NCBI GenBank assembly: GCA_947631685.1
Contig: CANRMI010000012.1
Coordinates: 1-64,000 of the forward strand
Direction of reading: 5' to 3'
Length of the DNA: 64,000 nucleotides
Source: an uncultured Lachnospiraceae bacterium
Lineage (GTDB): Bacteria > Bacillota > Clostridia > Lachnospirales > Lachnospiraceae
The position numbers were made by a program, and so were the translations under genes. Position 1 is the stretch's first letter, and each line of letters opens with the position of its first letter. Shown one piece after another: positions 47,749 to 58,713 of this stretch. Below the pieces are notes generated by a model. It was not told the DNA's origin. It saw only the letters and a program-made list of their open reading frames with translations, and ran no database searches.

Positions 47749-48971
47749 AGACCGGCCCTCCTTCTTTTCTGCATCTGCGATACCGCGCAGCCCGCCAGAT
47801 AGAACAGTCCCGTAAACACTGTCAGCCCTGCGGCAGTTCTGCCGGCGTTCTCCAGGTTTCCCGTAAACAGCAGCACAAAGACCTCCTTGAGATAGGAGGC
47901 GGGCGAAAGAAACGCCAGTCTCTCCACCACTTCAGGCAGAAGCGCGGAGGGTAAAAAGCAGCCTGAAACATACCCCATAAACAGCACCGCTGTCCCCAGG
48001 AGCAGGACCGCTGCCGCCGGAGAATCCGCCAGTAAATAGAGTAGCTGCAGAAAAGCCGCCCCACAGCAAAGGCCCAAAAGCAAAAGCCCGCAGGCCTGCA
48101 GACTCCAGACCGGGCGCAGATTTTCCCTTATCCCGGGCAGCAGCAAAAGGAGTGCCGTCAGTCCGCCCAGAAAGCACAGCAGCAGCACAGTGACCAGACT
48201 CCTGCCCGCCAGCTGCGCCCACAGCGGGATCCTTCTTCTGAACAGGAGCATGGTCTGCTCCCTTATATCTCTTTTCAGATAGGCCCCGAAAAAGAGTCCC
48301 GAACCCAGCAGCCAAAGGGTGAGTAGCGCGCTGCCGTAGTAAACCGCAAGGCTTTGGTTTCCTATAGGGGAAAGGCTGCGCCGTCGAAAATATTCCTCCC
48401 TGTTCATCACCAGGTTGAGATTGAACGCATCTATTTCCCGGTACATACCGGCCAAAGCTTCTCTGCCCTCTCCGAACTTTTCTGTCAGGCTGTCCGAAGC
48501 ATATATTTCTGCCTGCGCTGTCTGCAGCAGCCCCACACCCGCTTCGGCCAGTTCTTCAAACAAAACACCCAGGGGCTTTGCCTGCTCGGAAAGATAGAGT
48601 CTGCCCGGTATATTTTCTCCGTCCAGAATACCCTCCACCGCATGCTCCGGCAGCACGATAAGCGCTGTCAGCTCTCCCTGCCGCAGTTTTTCTTTTCCCG
48701 CCTCTTCCGTGACAGGCAGCAGCCTGCAAAAGCTCCTTACGGACTCCATATTTTCCACATAGGATACTGCCAGATCGGTGAGCGGGTTGTCGTCGGCCGT
48801 ATATCCCACTTGTATCATGCTCCCGCCGTTTTTTGTCTCCATCCATTTTTGCGCGCAAAAAATCAGCAGACCGATTCCCAGCAAAACCAATACCGCCCTT
48901 TTCAAAAGGGAGGGCAGCAGGAATACCGCCCTCTTATATTCTGTTTTCAGCCAGATACAGAACCGCCTCAT
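47745..48971 (-). CDS. ABC-2-type transporter permease
   Basis: TM, large extracytoplasmic domain, then five or six TMs with SGCFLPSALLPEVVERLAFLSPASYLKEVF (ABC-2 C-terminal signature). Confidence 0.75.
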   Translation of the reverse strand: MRRFCIWLKTEYKRAVFLLPSLLKRAVLVLLGIGLLIFCAQKWMETKNGGSMIQVGYTADDNPLTDLAVSYVENMESVRSFCRLLPVTEEAGKEKLRQGELTALIVLPEHAVEGILDGENIPGRLYLSEQAKPLGVLFEELAEAGVGLLQTAQAEIYASDSLTEKFGEGREALAGMYREIDAFNLNLVMNREEYFRRRSLSPIGNQSLAVYYGSALLTLWLLGSGLFFGAYLKRDIREQTMLLFRRRIPLWAQLAGRSLVTVLLLCFLGGLTALLLLLPGIRENLRPVWSLQACGLLLLGLCCGAAFLQLLYLLADSPAAAVLLLGTAVLFMGYVSGCFLPSALLPEVVERLAFLSPASYLKEVFVLLFTGNLENAGRTAAGLTVFTGLFYLAGCAVSQMQKRRRAGL

Positions 48972-48974
48972 CTG

Positions 48975-50471
48975 TTATAATCCCAGTCCATTAGAAGCCC
49001 CCTGCAGCTCCATAAGCATACCGTAGAGCTCCAGCTCATTTAATTTAAAAAAGTCTTTGGCGCCCTCCGGCACCGTGATTTTCTCCGTATAGGGGGCAAG
49101 GCTCATGCTGCCGGACATTACCAGCACATCTTCTCCGTCTACAAGTACATTCAGTTTTCCTATCTCGAAAGAACAGCTCTTTCCCTTCTCTATCTCTTCC
49201 AGTACGCCCTCCGCCGCAAGCGACGCGGTGTTGTCCGGCGTTTCCAGCATCAGCTCTACGTCAAATTCTTTGGCGTCCGTATCCCAGTCGTTTCGATACT
49301 CGACATGGATACAGTCCTCACTGTCTTCTCTGCTCAGATCGGCCTCAAGGGAATATGTCCTCTCCCCGCCGTAAAGCTCCGCTTCTCTTGTAAGCGCCAG
49401 GACATAACGGTTTTCGTCCTCTTCTATGGAAATTTCCCCTTCGATACAGTCCAGCGGCCGTTCTGCTCCGGTAAACATTAAAGCTGTCCCCAGCGTCTCC
49501 GTTCTGCCGTCAGAGGTTTTCATTTCCATGTCCTCCACCGTTTCTACCGCCAGGATCCTGTCCTTATTATCCAGATAAAAGCACAACCGGATGTCCTCTT
49601 TCAGTTCAAGCTCCAAATTCTTTTTCAGCTCGTTCTGAAATTCCGCTATATTGCCGTCTTTGCCCAGAACCTGCTCCAGCTTTTCTTCCAGATAATCGCT
49701 CTCGATCACGGTTTCCCCAAGGTCCTGCAAAAGCCTGTTCACATCGTTTTGATCCAGAGTCAGCAGGATTCCCTCGCAGACCACTTCTTTTCCGCTTCGC
49801 TCTATTTCTTTCTGCTCCCCGCTCTCTTCGATAAGCATACTTTCCTTGATCCGTTCCAGATCCCGGCTAAAGACCTGGATCAGCTCCTGTCTTAACGCTT
49901 CCCTGTTTTCCTCTTCCTCTTCGGGGGAAGCTTCTCCAAAGAAGTCATAGCTGAAATCCTCATCCAACAGATCTTCCCCTAAAAGCTGCGCCCAGACACT
50001 GTTCTGATAATCCTTTCCCAGCGTAGAAAAATTGACCGCATATGTATCAGAAAATACCGTGGGCAGTTCCAGGTAGAGGATATTGTCCGCTGCCGTCAGG
50101 TCCAGCTGCATCAATTCCACATTGTAGGCACTGAGCCTGATACCGCTCTGCCAGGCTTGCTCCTCATAGCTGTAGCTGCTCTGTATATCCACGCCTATAG
50201 TAGGCAGCTCTTTTATTCCCGGCAGCGTGATATTGAAAGAAGCATCCTGTGCGCCGCTTTCCTGTCTCTCCTGCAGCATCTCTGCAAGACCGATCTCTTC
50301 CCAGACCGGATTCCGGTACTCCTCCGTCTGTTTCACCATATCGGTAATTCCCCTGATCAGCCTGGCCTCCGGCGTCCTAAAGAGAAAATGATAGGTCAAA
50401 AATCCTCCTGTTCCCACCGCCAATACGCCGGCGGCAATGCCTCCTAAAAGCCATGCTTTTGAAGCTTTCAT
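48975..50471 (-). CDS. DUF6583-like membrane-anchored extracytoplasmic protein
   Basis: N-terminal TM anchor WLLGGIAAGVLAVGTGGFLTYHF then about 470 aa extracytoplasmic domain. Confidence 0.6.
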   Translation of the reverse strand: MKASKAWLLGGIAAGVLAVGTGGFLTYHFLFRTPEARLIRGITDMVKQTEEYRNPVWEEIGLAEMLQERQESGAQDASFNITLPGIKELPTIGVDIQSSYSYEEQAWQSGIRLSAYNVELMQLDLTAADNILYLELPTVFSDTYAVNFSTLGKDYQNSVWAQLLGEDLLDEDFSYDFFGEASPEEEEENREALRQELIQVFSRDLERIKESMLIEESGEQKEIERSGKEVVCEGILLTLDQNDVNRLLQDLGETVIESDYLEEKLEQVLGKDGNIAEFQNELKKNLELELKEDIRLCFYLDNKDRILAVETVEDMEMKTSDGRTETLGTALMFTGAERPLDCIEGEISIEEDENRYVLALTREAELYGGERTYSLEADLSREDSEDCIHVEYRNDWDTDAKEFDVELMLETPDNTASLAAEGVLEEIEKGKSCSFEIGKLNVLVDGEDVLVMSGSMSLAPYTEKITVPEGAKDFFKLNELELYGMLMELQGASNGLGL

Positions 50472-50487
50472 TGTAACTTCCTCCCTT

Positions 50488-51156
50488 TCACAATACCTCC
50501 ATCAGTGCCCGGCCCCGCAGGGATACCGGAATTTCCCTGCTGACTCCGTCCTTTAATACATATACCTTGTCGCAGATCTCCAGATCTCCCTCCTCATGGG
50601 TTGCCATGAGGACAGTGCCTCCCATTTTCTTAAATTCCTGCAAATAGGTCCGCACTTCCATTCTCCCCGGCATATCCAGCGCGGCGGCAGGTTCATCCAA
50701 AAGCAGAACAGGGGGCGCGCCGACCAGGGCGCAGCCGATGCTGACTCTCTTCTTTTGTCCGCCGGAAAGCCTGCCTACGCGGCTTCCCGCCAGCTCGGCC
50801 AGTCCTAAGCGGCTCAAAAGCGGCCCCTCTAACGCCGCCTTTAGCGTTTTCTTATCCTCGTACCAGAGCAGCAGATTGTCTCTGACCGTCAGTTCTTCTA
50901 TCAGATGCCCGTCCTGGGGCACATACCCGGTATAGCGTAAAAAAAGCTGTTCACAGGCGGGCTGTCCGTCAAAGAGCAGTCTGCCGGTATATGCCTTGCG
51001 CATACCGGACAGGATATTGAGCAGGGTGGATTTGCCGCAGCCGTTTGCCCCGGCCAAGCCCACGCATTCCCCCGCTTTGGCTGAAATGTTCACATTCCGC
51101 AGGACCTGCCTTTTTCCGTACGCGCTCGCGATACCTGACGCTTCTATCCGTTCCAT
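50488..51156 (-). CDS. ABC transporter ATP-binding protein
   Basis: GLAGANGCGKSTLLNILSG (Walker A), LSGGQKKRVSIGCAL (signature), VLLLDEPAAALD (Walker B). Confidence 0.95.
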   Translation of the reverse strand: MERIEASGIASAYGKRQVLRNVNISAKAGECVGLAGANGCGKSTLLNILSGMRKAYTGRLLFDGQPACEQLFLRYTGYVPQDGHLIEELTVRDNLLLWYEDKKTLKAALEGPLLSRLGLAELAGSRVGRLSGGQKKRVSIGCALVGAPPVLLLDEPAAALDMPGRMEVRTYLQEFKKMGGTVLMATHEEGDLEICDKVYVLKDGVSREIPVSLRGRALMEVL

Positions 51157-51194
51157 GCCTTTCCTTTCTTTCCAAAAGCACCTTATTTGTCAAA

Positions 51195-51235
51195 TGGCCG
51201 AAAAGCCGGTGCTTATTGCATCTGCTTTTCGGCCA
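51195..51235 (-). terminator. Stem-loop/possible terminator downstream of etfA
   Basis: TGGCCGAAAAGC...GCTTTTCGGCCA, 12-bp stem; T-tract weak. Confidence 0.5.
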
Positions 51236-51288
51236 CCTCATCTGACCATTTCAGTTGTGCCAATACCGGCCTAATCTCCTATCGGAAA

Positions 51289-52335
51289 TTACTTTGCAGC
51301 CATTTCCGCTTTCAGCTTCTCTGTCAGGAGCGGCACGATCTTGTTTAAGTCGCCTACAATACCGTAGTCTGCCACCTCAAAGATGGGAGCGGTCTCGTCC
51401 TTATTGATCGCTATGATAATATCCGATTCCTCCATACCTGCCAAATGCTGGATAGCGCCGGAAATACCGATTGCGAAATACACATTGGGACGGACGGTCT
51501 TGCCGGTCTGTCCTACCTGCAGATCCTTGGGCTTCCATCCCGCGTCCACAACCGCGCGGGAGCAGCTTACGGTAGCGCCCAGAACTTCTGCCAGATCGTC
51601 CAACAGCTTAAAGTTTTCGGGACTGCCTACGCCACGTCCGCCAGATACCAGAATCTTGGCATCCATAATATCTACGGTGTCGGTAACGGCCTTTACCACC
51701 TTCAGGATCTCCACATACTTGTTGTCAGGAGTGAATCCGGGATTGAACTCCTCTACAACTGCCTTCCTGCCCTCTTCCTTAGGAAGCTTCTGCATAACGC
51801 CGGGACGAACGGTTGCCATCTGAGGCCGGAAATCCGGACACGCGATCGTAGCGATGGTATTGCCGCCGAAAGCGGGACGGGTCATCAGCAGCTGGTTGTG
51901 CTTCTGCTCTTTTCCGGGAACAGGAGCCAGCGGGAAATCGCCGATGTCCAGCTGGGTACAGTCAGCCGTCAATCCGGTATGGATCCTCGCGGATACACGG
52001 GGGCCCAGATCACGTCCGATAGCGGTCGCGCCTACCAGGAAGATCTCAGGTTTGTACTTTTCGATCACGGAAGCCAGTGCATGCGCGTAAGGCTCGGTCC
52101 TGTATTCCTTTAATTCGGGATCATCCACAACGATAACTCTGTCCGCGCCGTATGCTCCCAACTCGTCCGTCAGTCCCTTTACACCGCTGCCCACCAGGAC
52201 CGCGGTCACTTCAGTACCTAAATCGTTTGCCAGACTTTTGCCTTTGCCGATCAGTTCCAGCGCAATACCACTGATCTCATTGTCCACCTGCTGCGCAAAG
52301 ACAAATACGCCTTTATATTCTTCTAAACTCATCAT
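51289..52335 (-). CDS. etfA: Electron transfer flavoprotein subunit alpha
   Basis: VSGGRGVGSPENFKLLDDLAEVLGATVSCSRAVVDAGWKPKDLQVGQTGKTVRPNVYFAIGISGAIQHLAGM. Confidence 0.97.
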   Translation of the reverse strand: MMSLEEYKGVFVFAQQVDNEISGIALELIGKGKSLANDLGTEVTAVLVGSGVKGLTDELGAYGADRVIVVDDPELKEYRTEPYAHALASVIEKYKPEIFLVGATAIGRDLGPRVSARIHTGLTADCTQLDIGDFPLAPVPGKEQKHNQLLMTRPAFGGNTIATIACPDFRPQMATVRPGVMQKLPKEEGRKAVVEEFNPGFTPDNKYVEILKVVKAVTDTVDIMDAKILVSGGRGVGSPENFKLLDDLAEVLGATVSCSRAVVDAGWKPKDLQVGQTGKTVRPNVYFAIGISGAIQHLAGMEESDIIIAINKDETAPIFEVADYGIVGDLNKIVPLLTEKLKAEMAAK

Positions 52336-52378
52336 TTCCTCGCTTTCTGCCGCCTAAGCGGCAAGTTCATTCTCACAT

Positions 52379-53161
52379 TTAGATGACATGCTTCTCTTTT
52401 AATTTGCCGACAATATAATCCACGGACTCCGCGGGATCCAAGTTCACCTTTTCGCCCGCGCCCTTTCTTACCTTATCGGAAGCCTTTGCTATCTGGGTGG
52501 GAGAACCCTTCAGACCCAAATTGGAATCGTCTACATCTACCAGATTGGCTCTGCCCCAAACGGTAATATCAGCCTTTACGGCATCGAAGATACCGCCGGG
52601 CGTCATGTAGCGGGGCTCATTCAATTCAGCTAACGCCGTGATCAGACAGGGCATTTTTGCCTTTAAGACATGATACCTGTCGTCAAATTGCCGCTCTACG
52701 ATCACACTGTCACCTTCAATTTCAATTTTCTGCGCGTAGGAAATAACGGGGATTCCCAGGTGCTCGGAAATCTGAGGACCTACCTGCGCGGTATCACCGT
52801 CGATAGCCTGACGGCCGGTAATAATCAGATCATATTCCAGATTGCGGATAGCACCCGCCAGTGTCTGGCTGGTCGCCCAGGTATCAGCGCCGCCCAGTAC
52901 TCGGTCCGTTACCAGAATGCCCTTATCCGCGCCCATGGCCATTGCCTCACGCAGCACATCCTCTGCCTTGGGAAGTCCCATGGTAATTACCGTTACCTCT
53001 GCTCCGTATTTATCTTTTAATCTCAGCGCCGCTTCCAGACCTGCTTTATCATCAGGGTTCATGATAGTCAGCATGGCGCCTCTGTCCAGCGTACCGTCGG
53101 GATTGAACTTTACGCCGCCCTTTGTATCGGGTACCTGCTTAATACAAACAACGATTTTCAT
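52379..53161 (-). CDS. etfB: Electron transfer flavoprotein subunit beta
   Basis: MKIVVCIKQVPDTKGGVKFNPDGTLDRGAMLTIMNPDDKAGLEAALRLKD; IITGRQAIDGDTAQVGPQISEHLGIP. Confidence 0.97.
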   Translation of the reverse strand: MKIVVCIKQVPDTKGGVKFNPDGTLDRGAMLTIMNPDDKAGLEAALRLKDKYGAEVTVITMGLPKAEDVLREAMAMGADKGILVTDRVLGGADTWATSQTLAGAIRNLEYDLIITGRQAIDGDTAQVGPQISEHLGIPVISYAQKIEIEGDSVIVERQFDDRYHVLKAKMPCLITALAELNEPRYMTPGGIFDAVKADITVWGRANLVDVDDSNLGLKGSPTQIAKASDKVRKGAGEKVNLDPAESVDYIVGKLKEKHVI

Positions 53162-53204
53162 TGTATCTTCACTCCTTCTATGATTGTTTATGGTATCGGT
53201 TGGC

Positions 53205-54356
53205 TTATTTCAACAGCGCCGCGGAGATGACCATACGCTGTACCTCGGAGGTACCCTCGTAAATCTCGGTGATCTTGGCGTCGCGCATCATACGCTCTAC
53301 ATCATATTCTCTGGTGTAACCGTAACCGCCGTGAAGCTGAACAGCCTTGGTGGTCACTTCCATGGCTACTTCCGCGGCGTAAAGCTTTGCCTGGGCAGCT
53401 TCAAAACCGTATTCCTTCTGATTTGCCTTAGCGAGTGCGGCCTTGTAGACCAAAAGCTTTGCAGCCTCTACCTTGGTAGCCATATCGGCTAACTGGAACT
53501 GGGTGTTCTGCTGCTGCGCAATGGTTTTTCCAAACTGCTTTCTTTCCTTGGTGTAAGCAATGGTTCTTTCCAGAGCGCCTTCCGCAATCCCCAGCGCCTG
53601 GGAAGCGATACCGATACGTCCGCCGTCCAGAGTGTGCATAGCAATCTTAAAGCCCTGTCCCAGCTTACCCAGGAGATTCTCTTTGGGCACACGGCAGTCG
53701 GTAAAAATCAGCTCATAGGTGGATGAACCGCGGATACCCATTTTCTTCTCCTTGGTACCGAAAGTAAAGCCGGGCGTACCCTTCTCTACGATAAACGCGG
53801 AAATCTCCTTGATCATCCTGCCGCGCTTTTCTATCATACCGGTCACCGCGAAGATAACGTATACATCCGCTTCCTTACCGTTGGTAATGAAGATCTTGGA
53901 GCCGTTGATCACATAGCTGTCGCCGTCTTCCACAGCCTTGGTCTGCTGCCCCTGGGCGTCGGTTCCGGCACCGGGCTCGGTCAGTCCGAAAGCGCCTAAC
54001 TTCTCACCCTTTGCAAGGGGAACCAGATATTTCTGCTTCTGCTCTTCCGTACCGAAAGTCTGGATCGGATCACAGCAGAGGGAAGTATGCGCGGAAACAA
54101 TAACGCCGGTAGTGCCGCAGACTTTGGAAAGTTCTTCTACGCACATCACATAAGTAAGCGGATCACAGCCCTGTCCGCCGTACTCCTTGGGAACGGGAAT
54201 GCCAAGGAAACCTAATTTTGCCATTTTCTCCACGGTAGCCCGGGGAAACTCCTCGGTTTCGTCAACCTCCTGTGCCAGGGGCTTTACTTCTTTTTCAGCA
54301 AACTCTTTAAAAAGAGCTCTTGCCATTTCATGTTCTTTTTTCAAAGCAAAATCCAT
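53205..54356 (-). CDS. bcd: Butyryl-CoA dehydrogenase (acyl-CoA dehydrogenase family)
   Basis: [82 protein letters not shown]. Confidence 0.95.
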   Translation of the reverse strand: MDFALKKEHEMARALFKEFAEKEVKPLAQEVDETEEFPRATVEKMAKLGFLGIPVPKEYGGQGCDPLTYVMCVEELSKVCGTTGVIVSAHTSLCCDPIQTFGTEEQKQKYLVPLAKGEKLGAFGLTEPGAGTDAQGQQTKAVEDGDSYVINGSKIFITNGKEADVYVIFAVTGMIEKRGRMIKEISAFIVEKGTPGFTFGTKEKKMGIRGSSTYELIFTDCRVPKENLLGKLGQGFKIAMHTLDGGRIGIASQALGIAEGALERTIAYTKERKQFGKTIAQQQNTQFQLADMATKVEAAKLLVYKAALAKANQKEYGFEAAQAKLYAAEVAMEVTTKAVQLHGGYGYTREYDVERMMRDAKITEIYEGTSEVQRMVISAALLK

Positions 54357-54391
54357 GATCTCATTTCCTCCATATCTGTTTTATTTCATCA

Positions 54392-55231
54392 TTATTTTGC
54401 GTAATCGTAGAATCCCTTGCCGGTCTTCTTTCCCAGCTTGCCCGCACGTACCATCTTTCTCAACAGGGGATGAGGACGATACTTGGGATCTCCGGTTTCG
54501 TTCTGCAGTACCTCCATAATGGCCAGTACAATGTCCAGACCTACCAGATCTCCTAAAGCCAGGGGGCCCATGGGATGGGAAGCACCCAGCTTCATCGCCT
54601 CGTCAATATCGGAAACACTTGCGATACCGTCGGCGTAAATACCGATTGCCTCGTTGATCATGGGGATCAGGATCCTGTTTACCACAAATCCGGGAGCCTC
54701 TTTTACTTCTACGGGAGTCTTGCCGATCTCAACGGCAATGCTCTTAATCTTTTCAACCAGTTCCCCGGGCGTATTTTCACCGGCGATCACTTCTACCAGC
54801 TTCATCCTGTCCGCTGGATTAAAGAAATGCATACCGATCATAGGTCTGTCCAGACCAGCCCCGATTTCCGTAATGGACAAAGAAGAGGTATTGGTGGCGA
54901 AAATGCAGTCAGGCTTTACAATGTCCTGCAGCTCCTTAAAGGTAGTCTTCTTGATCTGCATATTCTCAGGTGCCACCTCGATCACCAGATCACAGTCGGT
55001 ACAGATGTCCTTTAAACCGGTTACGATCTTAGCCGCAACAGCATCCGCCTTCTCCTGGGTGATCTTCTCCTTTCCTACCAGGAAATTTAAGTTCTTTAAG
55101 ATCCTGGCCTTTCCGCCATCAGCAAATTCCTGCTTAATATCGCAGAGACATACGTCATAACCATCCGTCATTGCAAATGCCTGCGCGATTCCGGCACCCA
55201 TAGTGCCCGCCCCGATAACACCAACTTTCAT
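54392..55231 (-). CDS. hbd: 3-hydroxybutyryl-CoA dehydrogenase
   Basis: [54 protein letters not shown]. Confidence 0.96.
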   Translation of the reverse strand: MKVGVIGAGTMGAGIAQAFAMTDGYDVCLCDIKQEFADGGKARILKNLNFLVGKEKITQEKADAVAAKIVTGLKDICTDCDLVIEVAPENMQIKKTTFKELQDIVKPDCIFATNTSSLSITEIGAGLDRPMIGMHFFNPADRMKLVEVIAGENTPGELVEKIKSIAVEIGKTPVEVKEAPGFVVNRILIPMINEAIGIYADGIASVSDIDEAMKLGASHPMGPLALGDLVGLDIVLAIMEVLQNETGDPKYRPHPLLRKMVRAGKLGKKTGKGFYDYAK

Positions 55232-55263
55232 TGTAATTCCTCCTTATGATCATCACTTTATAA

Positions 55264-56049
55264 TCAGCAGTTTTTAAAAGGTTCCTTTACTTTTTCCTTG
55301 TTCTTGTCAAGGAAAAATGCCATACCGTATTTCTGGTCTTCGGTCTCGAAGCAGTCACCGAACAGCTTCTCCTCCAACGCGACAGCTTCGTCCATATTCA
55401 GATCCAGGCCCTCGTTGATCGCCTTCTTGCAGTTGCGAACCGCGATGGGCGCGTTCTTCGCGATCGTTGCCGCCATTTTTTCCGCCGCGGGAAGCAGCTC
55501 CTCCTGGGGATAGACCGCATTGACAAGTCCGATGCGAAGCGCCTCGTCCGCTTTGATGTTTCTTGCGGTATAGATCATCTGCTTTGCCATGCCTGCGCCC
55601 ACCAGACGGGCCAGCCTCTGTGTCCCGCCGAAGCCGGGTGTGATACCCAGTCCTGTTTCAGGCTGTCCGAACACAGCATTGTCGGAGCAGAGCCTGATGT
55701 CGCAGCTCATGGAAATCTCACAGCCGCCGCCCAGGGCAAAGCCATTCACTGCCGCGATAACAGGAATGGGAAAAGTTTCCAGCTTGCGGAACACATCATT
55801 CCCTTTCTTGCCGAAAGCTTCTCCCTCCGCTTTTGTCAGCGTGCTCATTTCTCCAATATCGGCACCGGCCACAAAAGATTTCTGGCCAGCTCCCGTTAAG
55901 ATCAGGCATCTCACCACATCCAGATCCACCGCATCCAGGGTGGCATCCAGTTCTTCCAGAACCTGGGAGTTCAACGCATTTAACGCTTTCTCCCGGTTGA
56001 TCGTAATGATTGCCGTCTGTCCTTTTTGTTCATAAAGTACGTATTCCAT
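55264..56049 (-). CDS. crt: Crotonase / short-chain enoyl-CoA hydratase
   Basis: [96 protein letters not shown]; start at 56049. Confidence 0.96.
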   Translation of the reverse strand: MEYVLYEQKGQTAIITINREKALNALNSQVLEELDATLDAVDLDVVRCLILTGAGQKSFVAGADIGEMSTLTKAEGEAFGKKGNDVFRKLETFPIPVIAAVNGFALGGGCEISMSCDIRLCSDNAVFGQPETGLGITPGFGGTQRLARLVGAGMAKQMIYTARNIKADEALRIGLVNAVYPQEELLPAAEKMAATIAKNAPIAVRNCKKAINEGLDLNMDEAVALEEKLFGDCFETEDQKYGMAFFLDKNKEKVKEPFKNC

Positions 56050-56096
56050 ATTCAGCCTCCGTTGTTTTCTTCTTCCGGTCTGCCGTCTGCCTGTTG

Positions 56097-57281
56097 TCAG
56101 TCTTCGATCTTTACAATGGTGGAGCAGCCCATACCGCCGCCGATACACAGCGTCGCAAGTCCGGTCTTTGCGCCCCTTGCCTGCATCTCATGCAGCAGGG
56201 TGACTAAGATACGGCAGCCGGAAGCGCCTACCGGGTGTCCCAGCGCGATCGCGCCGCCATTGGGATTCAGCTGTCTGTCCACATCGATGCCCAGCTCTCT
56301 GCCTACCGCCACGGACTGCGCCGCAAAGGCTTCATTTGCCTCGATAATGTCAAAATCCTCGATCTTCATGCCTGTCTTAGCCAGTACCTTCCTGGTGGAA
56401 GCCACGGGACCGATACCCATTACTTCCGGTCTTACGCCTGCCAGTGCGCCCGCTACATAGGTAGCCATGGGTTTTACGCCCAGCTCCTTAGCCTTTTCCT
56501 CGCTCATAACCACAACAGCCGCAGCGCCGTCGTTGATACCGGAAGCGTTGCCCGCGGTTACGAAGCCTCCCGGATTAATGGGACGCAGCTTTGCCAGGCC
56601 CTCCATGGTGGAACCGGGACGGGGACCTTCATCCTTATTAAATATAATGGTCTCTTTCTTTTTCTTCACTTCCACGGGTACGATCTCCGCGTCAAAAGCG
56701 CCGGAAGCCTGTGCGGCCTCCGCCTTCTGCTGGCTCTTTAAAGCGAACTCGTCCAGCTCTTCTCTGGTAAGTCCCCACTCCTCGCAGATATTGTCCGCGG
56801 TCTTAATCATATGATAATCATTAAAGGCATCCCACAATGCATCCTTGATCATGGTATCTACCAGCGTGCCGTTGTTCATTCTGTATCCGTAACGGGCCTG
56901 GGGGATTGCGTACGGAGCCATGGACATATTTTCCATACCGCCTGCTACCACGATGTCAGCTTCACCGGCCATGATCATCTGCGCTGCCTGATTGACACAG
57001 TTCAACCCGGAACCGCAGACCACGTTCATGGTCACTGCAGGTACCTCAATCGGAAGCCCTGCCTTAATGGAAGCCTGGCGCGCTACGTTCTGTCCCTGTG
57101 CCGCCTGGATTACGCAGCCCATGTATACCTGATCCACCGCTTCGGGAGCAACTCCCGCTCTCTTTAACGCTTCCTTCATAACGATCGCCCCCAGCTCCAC
57201 TACAGGGGTGGTGCTCAGGGAGCCGCCCATGGTGCCTATCGCCGTCCGGCATGCACCGGCCAATACTACTTTTCTTGCCAT
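56097..57281 (-). CDS. thlA: Acetyl-CoA acetyltransferase (thiolase)
   Basis: [84 protein letters not shown]; start at 57281. Confidence 0.95.
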   Translation of the reverse strand: MARKVVLAGACRTAIGTMGGSLSTTPVVELGAIVMKEALKRAGVAPEAVDQVYMGCVIQAAQGQNVARQASIKAGLPIEVPAVTMNVVCGSGLNCVNQAAQMIMAGEADIVVAGGMENMSMAPYAIPQARYGYRMNNGTLVDTMIKDALWDAFNDYHMIKTADNICEEWGLTREELDEFALKSQQKAEAAQASGAFDAEIVPVEVKKKKETIIFNKDEGPRPGSTMEGLAKLRPINPGGFVTAGNASGINDGAAAVVVMSEEKAKELGVKPMATYVAGALAGVRPEVMGIGPVASTRKVLAKTGMKIEDFDIIEANEAFAAQSVAVGRELGIDVDRQLNPNGGAIALGHPVGASGCRILVTLLHEMQARGAKTGLATLCIGGGMGCSTIVKIED

Positions 57282-57426
57282 TTGTCTTTCCTCCGTCTTT
57301 GCATTTTCAGGATCCCGCAATGATTGTTATTTTTTTGTCATTGCCACTTCTCTCATTTTATCATAGCCGCATGTCTTTTGCAACGGCTTTTTATTTTCCC
57401 GTTCACGGAAATTTTCCTAAACTGTC

Positions 57427-57490
57427 TGCGGAAGATTTTCAGGAAATCTGTGCATTTGCGGAATCTTTTGAAAAATTTGCGGAATCCTTT
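57427..57490 (+). repeat. Three TGCGGAA direct repeats upstream of a promoter
   Basis: TGCGGAA at 57427, 57457 and 57478, each followed by GATTTT/TCTTTT/TCCTTT. Confidence 0.5.
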
Positions 57491-57523
57491 CGGGAAATCT
57501 TTCTGGCAGTTTCCTCCGGCCTA

Positions 57524-57532
57524 TGCTACAAT
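57524..57532 (+). promoter_or_regulatory. Extended -10 promoter element
   Basis: TGCTACAAT (TG-N-TACAAT) upstream of the 57601 CDS. Confidence 0.5.
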
Positions 57533-57600
57533 GGGATTGCTTCTGAAAGAAAAATTTGACTGAATTTTGACTGAACCTGACTTGCAGGAGGGATTTGAAA

Positions 57601-58707
57601 ATGTCTCGCATGGGAAAATACATGATGATTTTTGGGTTTCTGGAGTTCATAGGTCTGGCGGCTTTTGGGTTTTTCCTCTTCTCCCGTTCCGACGGCACTT
57701 TCCCGGACGGAGGTTCCCGCAGCCGAACTGAAAATTTTCCAATCTCGGCTTTATCCTACCGCGCTTGGAGCGTCTTTGCGGAGGAAGAAACGCCTCTAAA
57801 CTCCTATCTGCGCATTTCCGATCTGGTGTCCGTTCCGGAAGTGATTCCGCCTAACCCCAAAAATACGTATGACATGCTCTGTATTCCCACCTTTTTCGCG
57901 AAATTCGGAGAGCTTTACTTTCTTGTGGACTGTTACCACGATCAGATCATCTACCACGACAACCTGACCGATCCGCTCACCGAATGGAACGTTATGACGG
58001 ACCAGATCTTCCGCGGCCACACTCTGGCCAGTGACGGCCTGGTCTATCTGGCGGACGACACGGAAAATAACCGTATCCTCGTCTTTGAAAAAATGGGAGA
58101 AAATTTTGTCCTTACCCAGACCTTTTCCGAGATTGGCAGCCGTCCCCACTACATCGTTTACCATGAGCCCACCGACACCTTTTACGCCTGGAGCTCCACA
58201 ACCGGCGAAATGTACTTATTCCGCCGGGAAAAGGGAGATAACCGCATATATCTGACAGAGATCCGCAGCATAGAAGAGCTGGCCGGTGTCTACGTCCGTT
58301 CTTTTACCATTTCAGGCGAAGACATTTATTTTGTGTCCGGCGCTTCCTGCATCCTGCAGGCCCGCCTGTCGGATTTTACGGTTCTCGCGCGTTATCCCGT
58401 ACCGGAAAACATGGCCGGTATGATACAGCTGGCTCCCATACAGGACTATTACTATATCACCGTTTCCACGGATATTTCCGGCAATCCTGAATACGCCACC
58501 ATACTGCGCACCACGGATTTAAACAGTCTGGCTGAAGGAGAGTTCGAAGAAATCTTCGACTATTTTCTTACCGACGGCACTCCCTATTACATCACCAGCA
58601 TCGACGGTGCCTATTACATGACGGAGCACAGACCAGCACCCTATGGAGGTCTGTGGCGTTTTCAGGTAGAGAACAATGTAATTTCGGACGTGGAAAGCCT
58701 CTATTGA
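57601..58707 (+). CDS. Hypothetical secreted/membrane-anchored protein, possible beta-propeller
   Basis: N-terminal hydrophobic anchor MIFGFLEFIGLAAFGFFLFS; repeated strand-like motifs; ATG 57601 with SD GGAGGG. Confidence 0.6.
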   Translation: MSRMGKYMMIFGFLEFIGLAAFGFFLFSRSDGTFPDGGSRSRTENFPISALSYRAWSVFAEEETPLNSYLRISDLVSVPEVIPPNPKNTYDMLCIPTFFAKFGELYFLVDCYHDQIIYHDNLTDPLTEWNVMTDQIFRGHTLASDGLVYLADDTENNRILVFEKMGENFVLTQTFSEIGSRPHYIVYHEPTDTFYAWSSTTGEMYLFRREKGDNRIYLTEIRSIEELAGVYVRSFTISGEDIYFVSGASCILQARLSDFTVLARYPVPENMAGMIQLAPIQDYYYITVSTDISGNPEYATILRTTDLNSLAEGEFEEIFDYFLTDGTPYYITSIDGAYYMTEHRPAPYGGLWRFQVENNVISDVESLY

Positions 58708-58713
58708 ACTGTG

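Noticed and set aside
57417-57698. 93-aa minus-strand ORF with repetitive PERFPERIPQIFQKIPQ
   Set aside because: Repetition mirrors the direct repeats in the intergenic promoter region; no ribosome binding support and it runs into the 57601 gene
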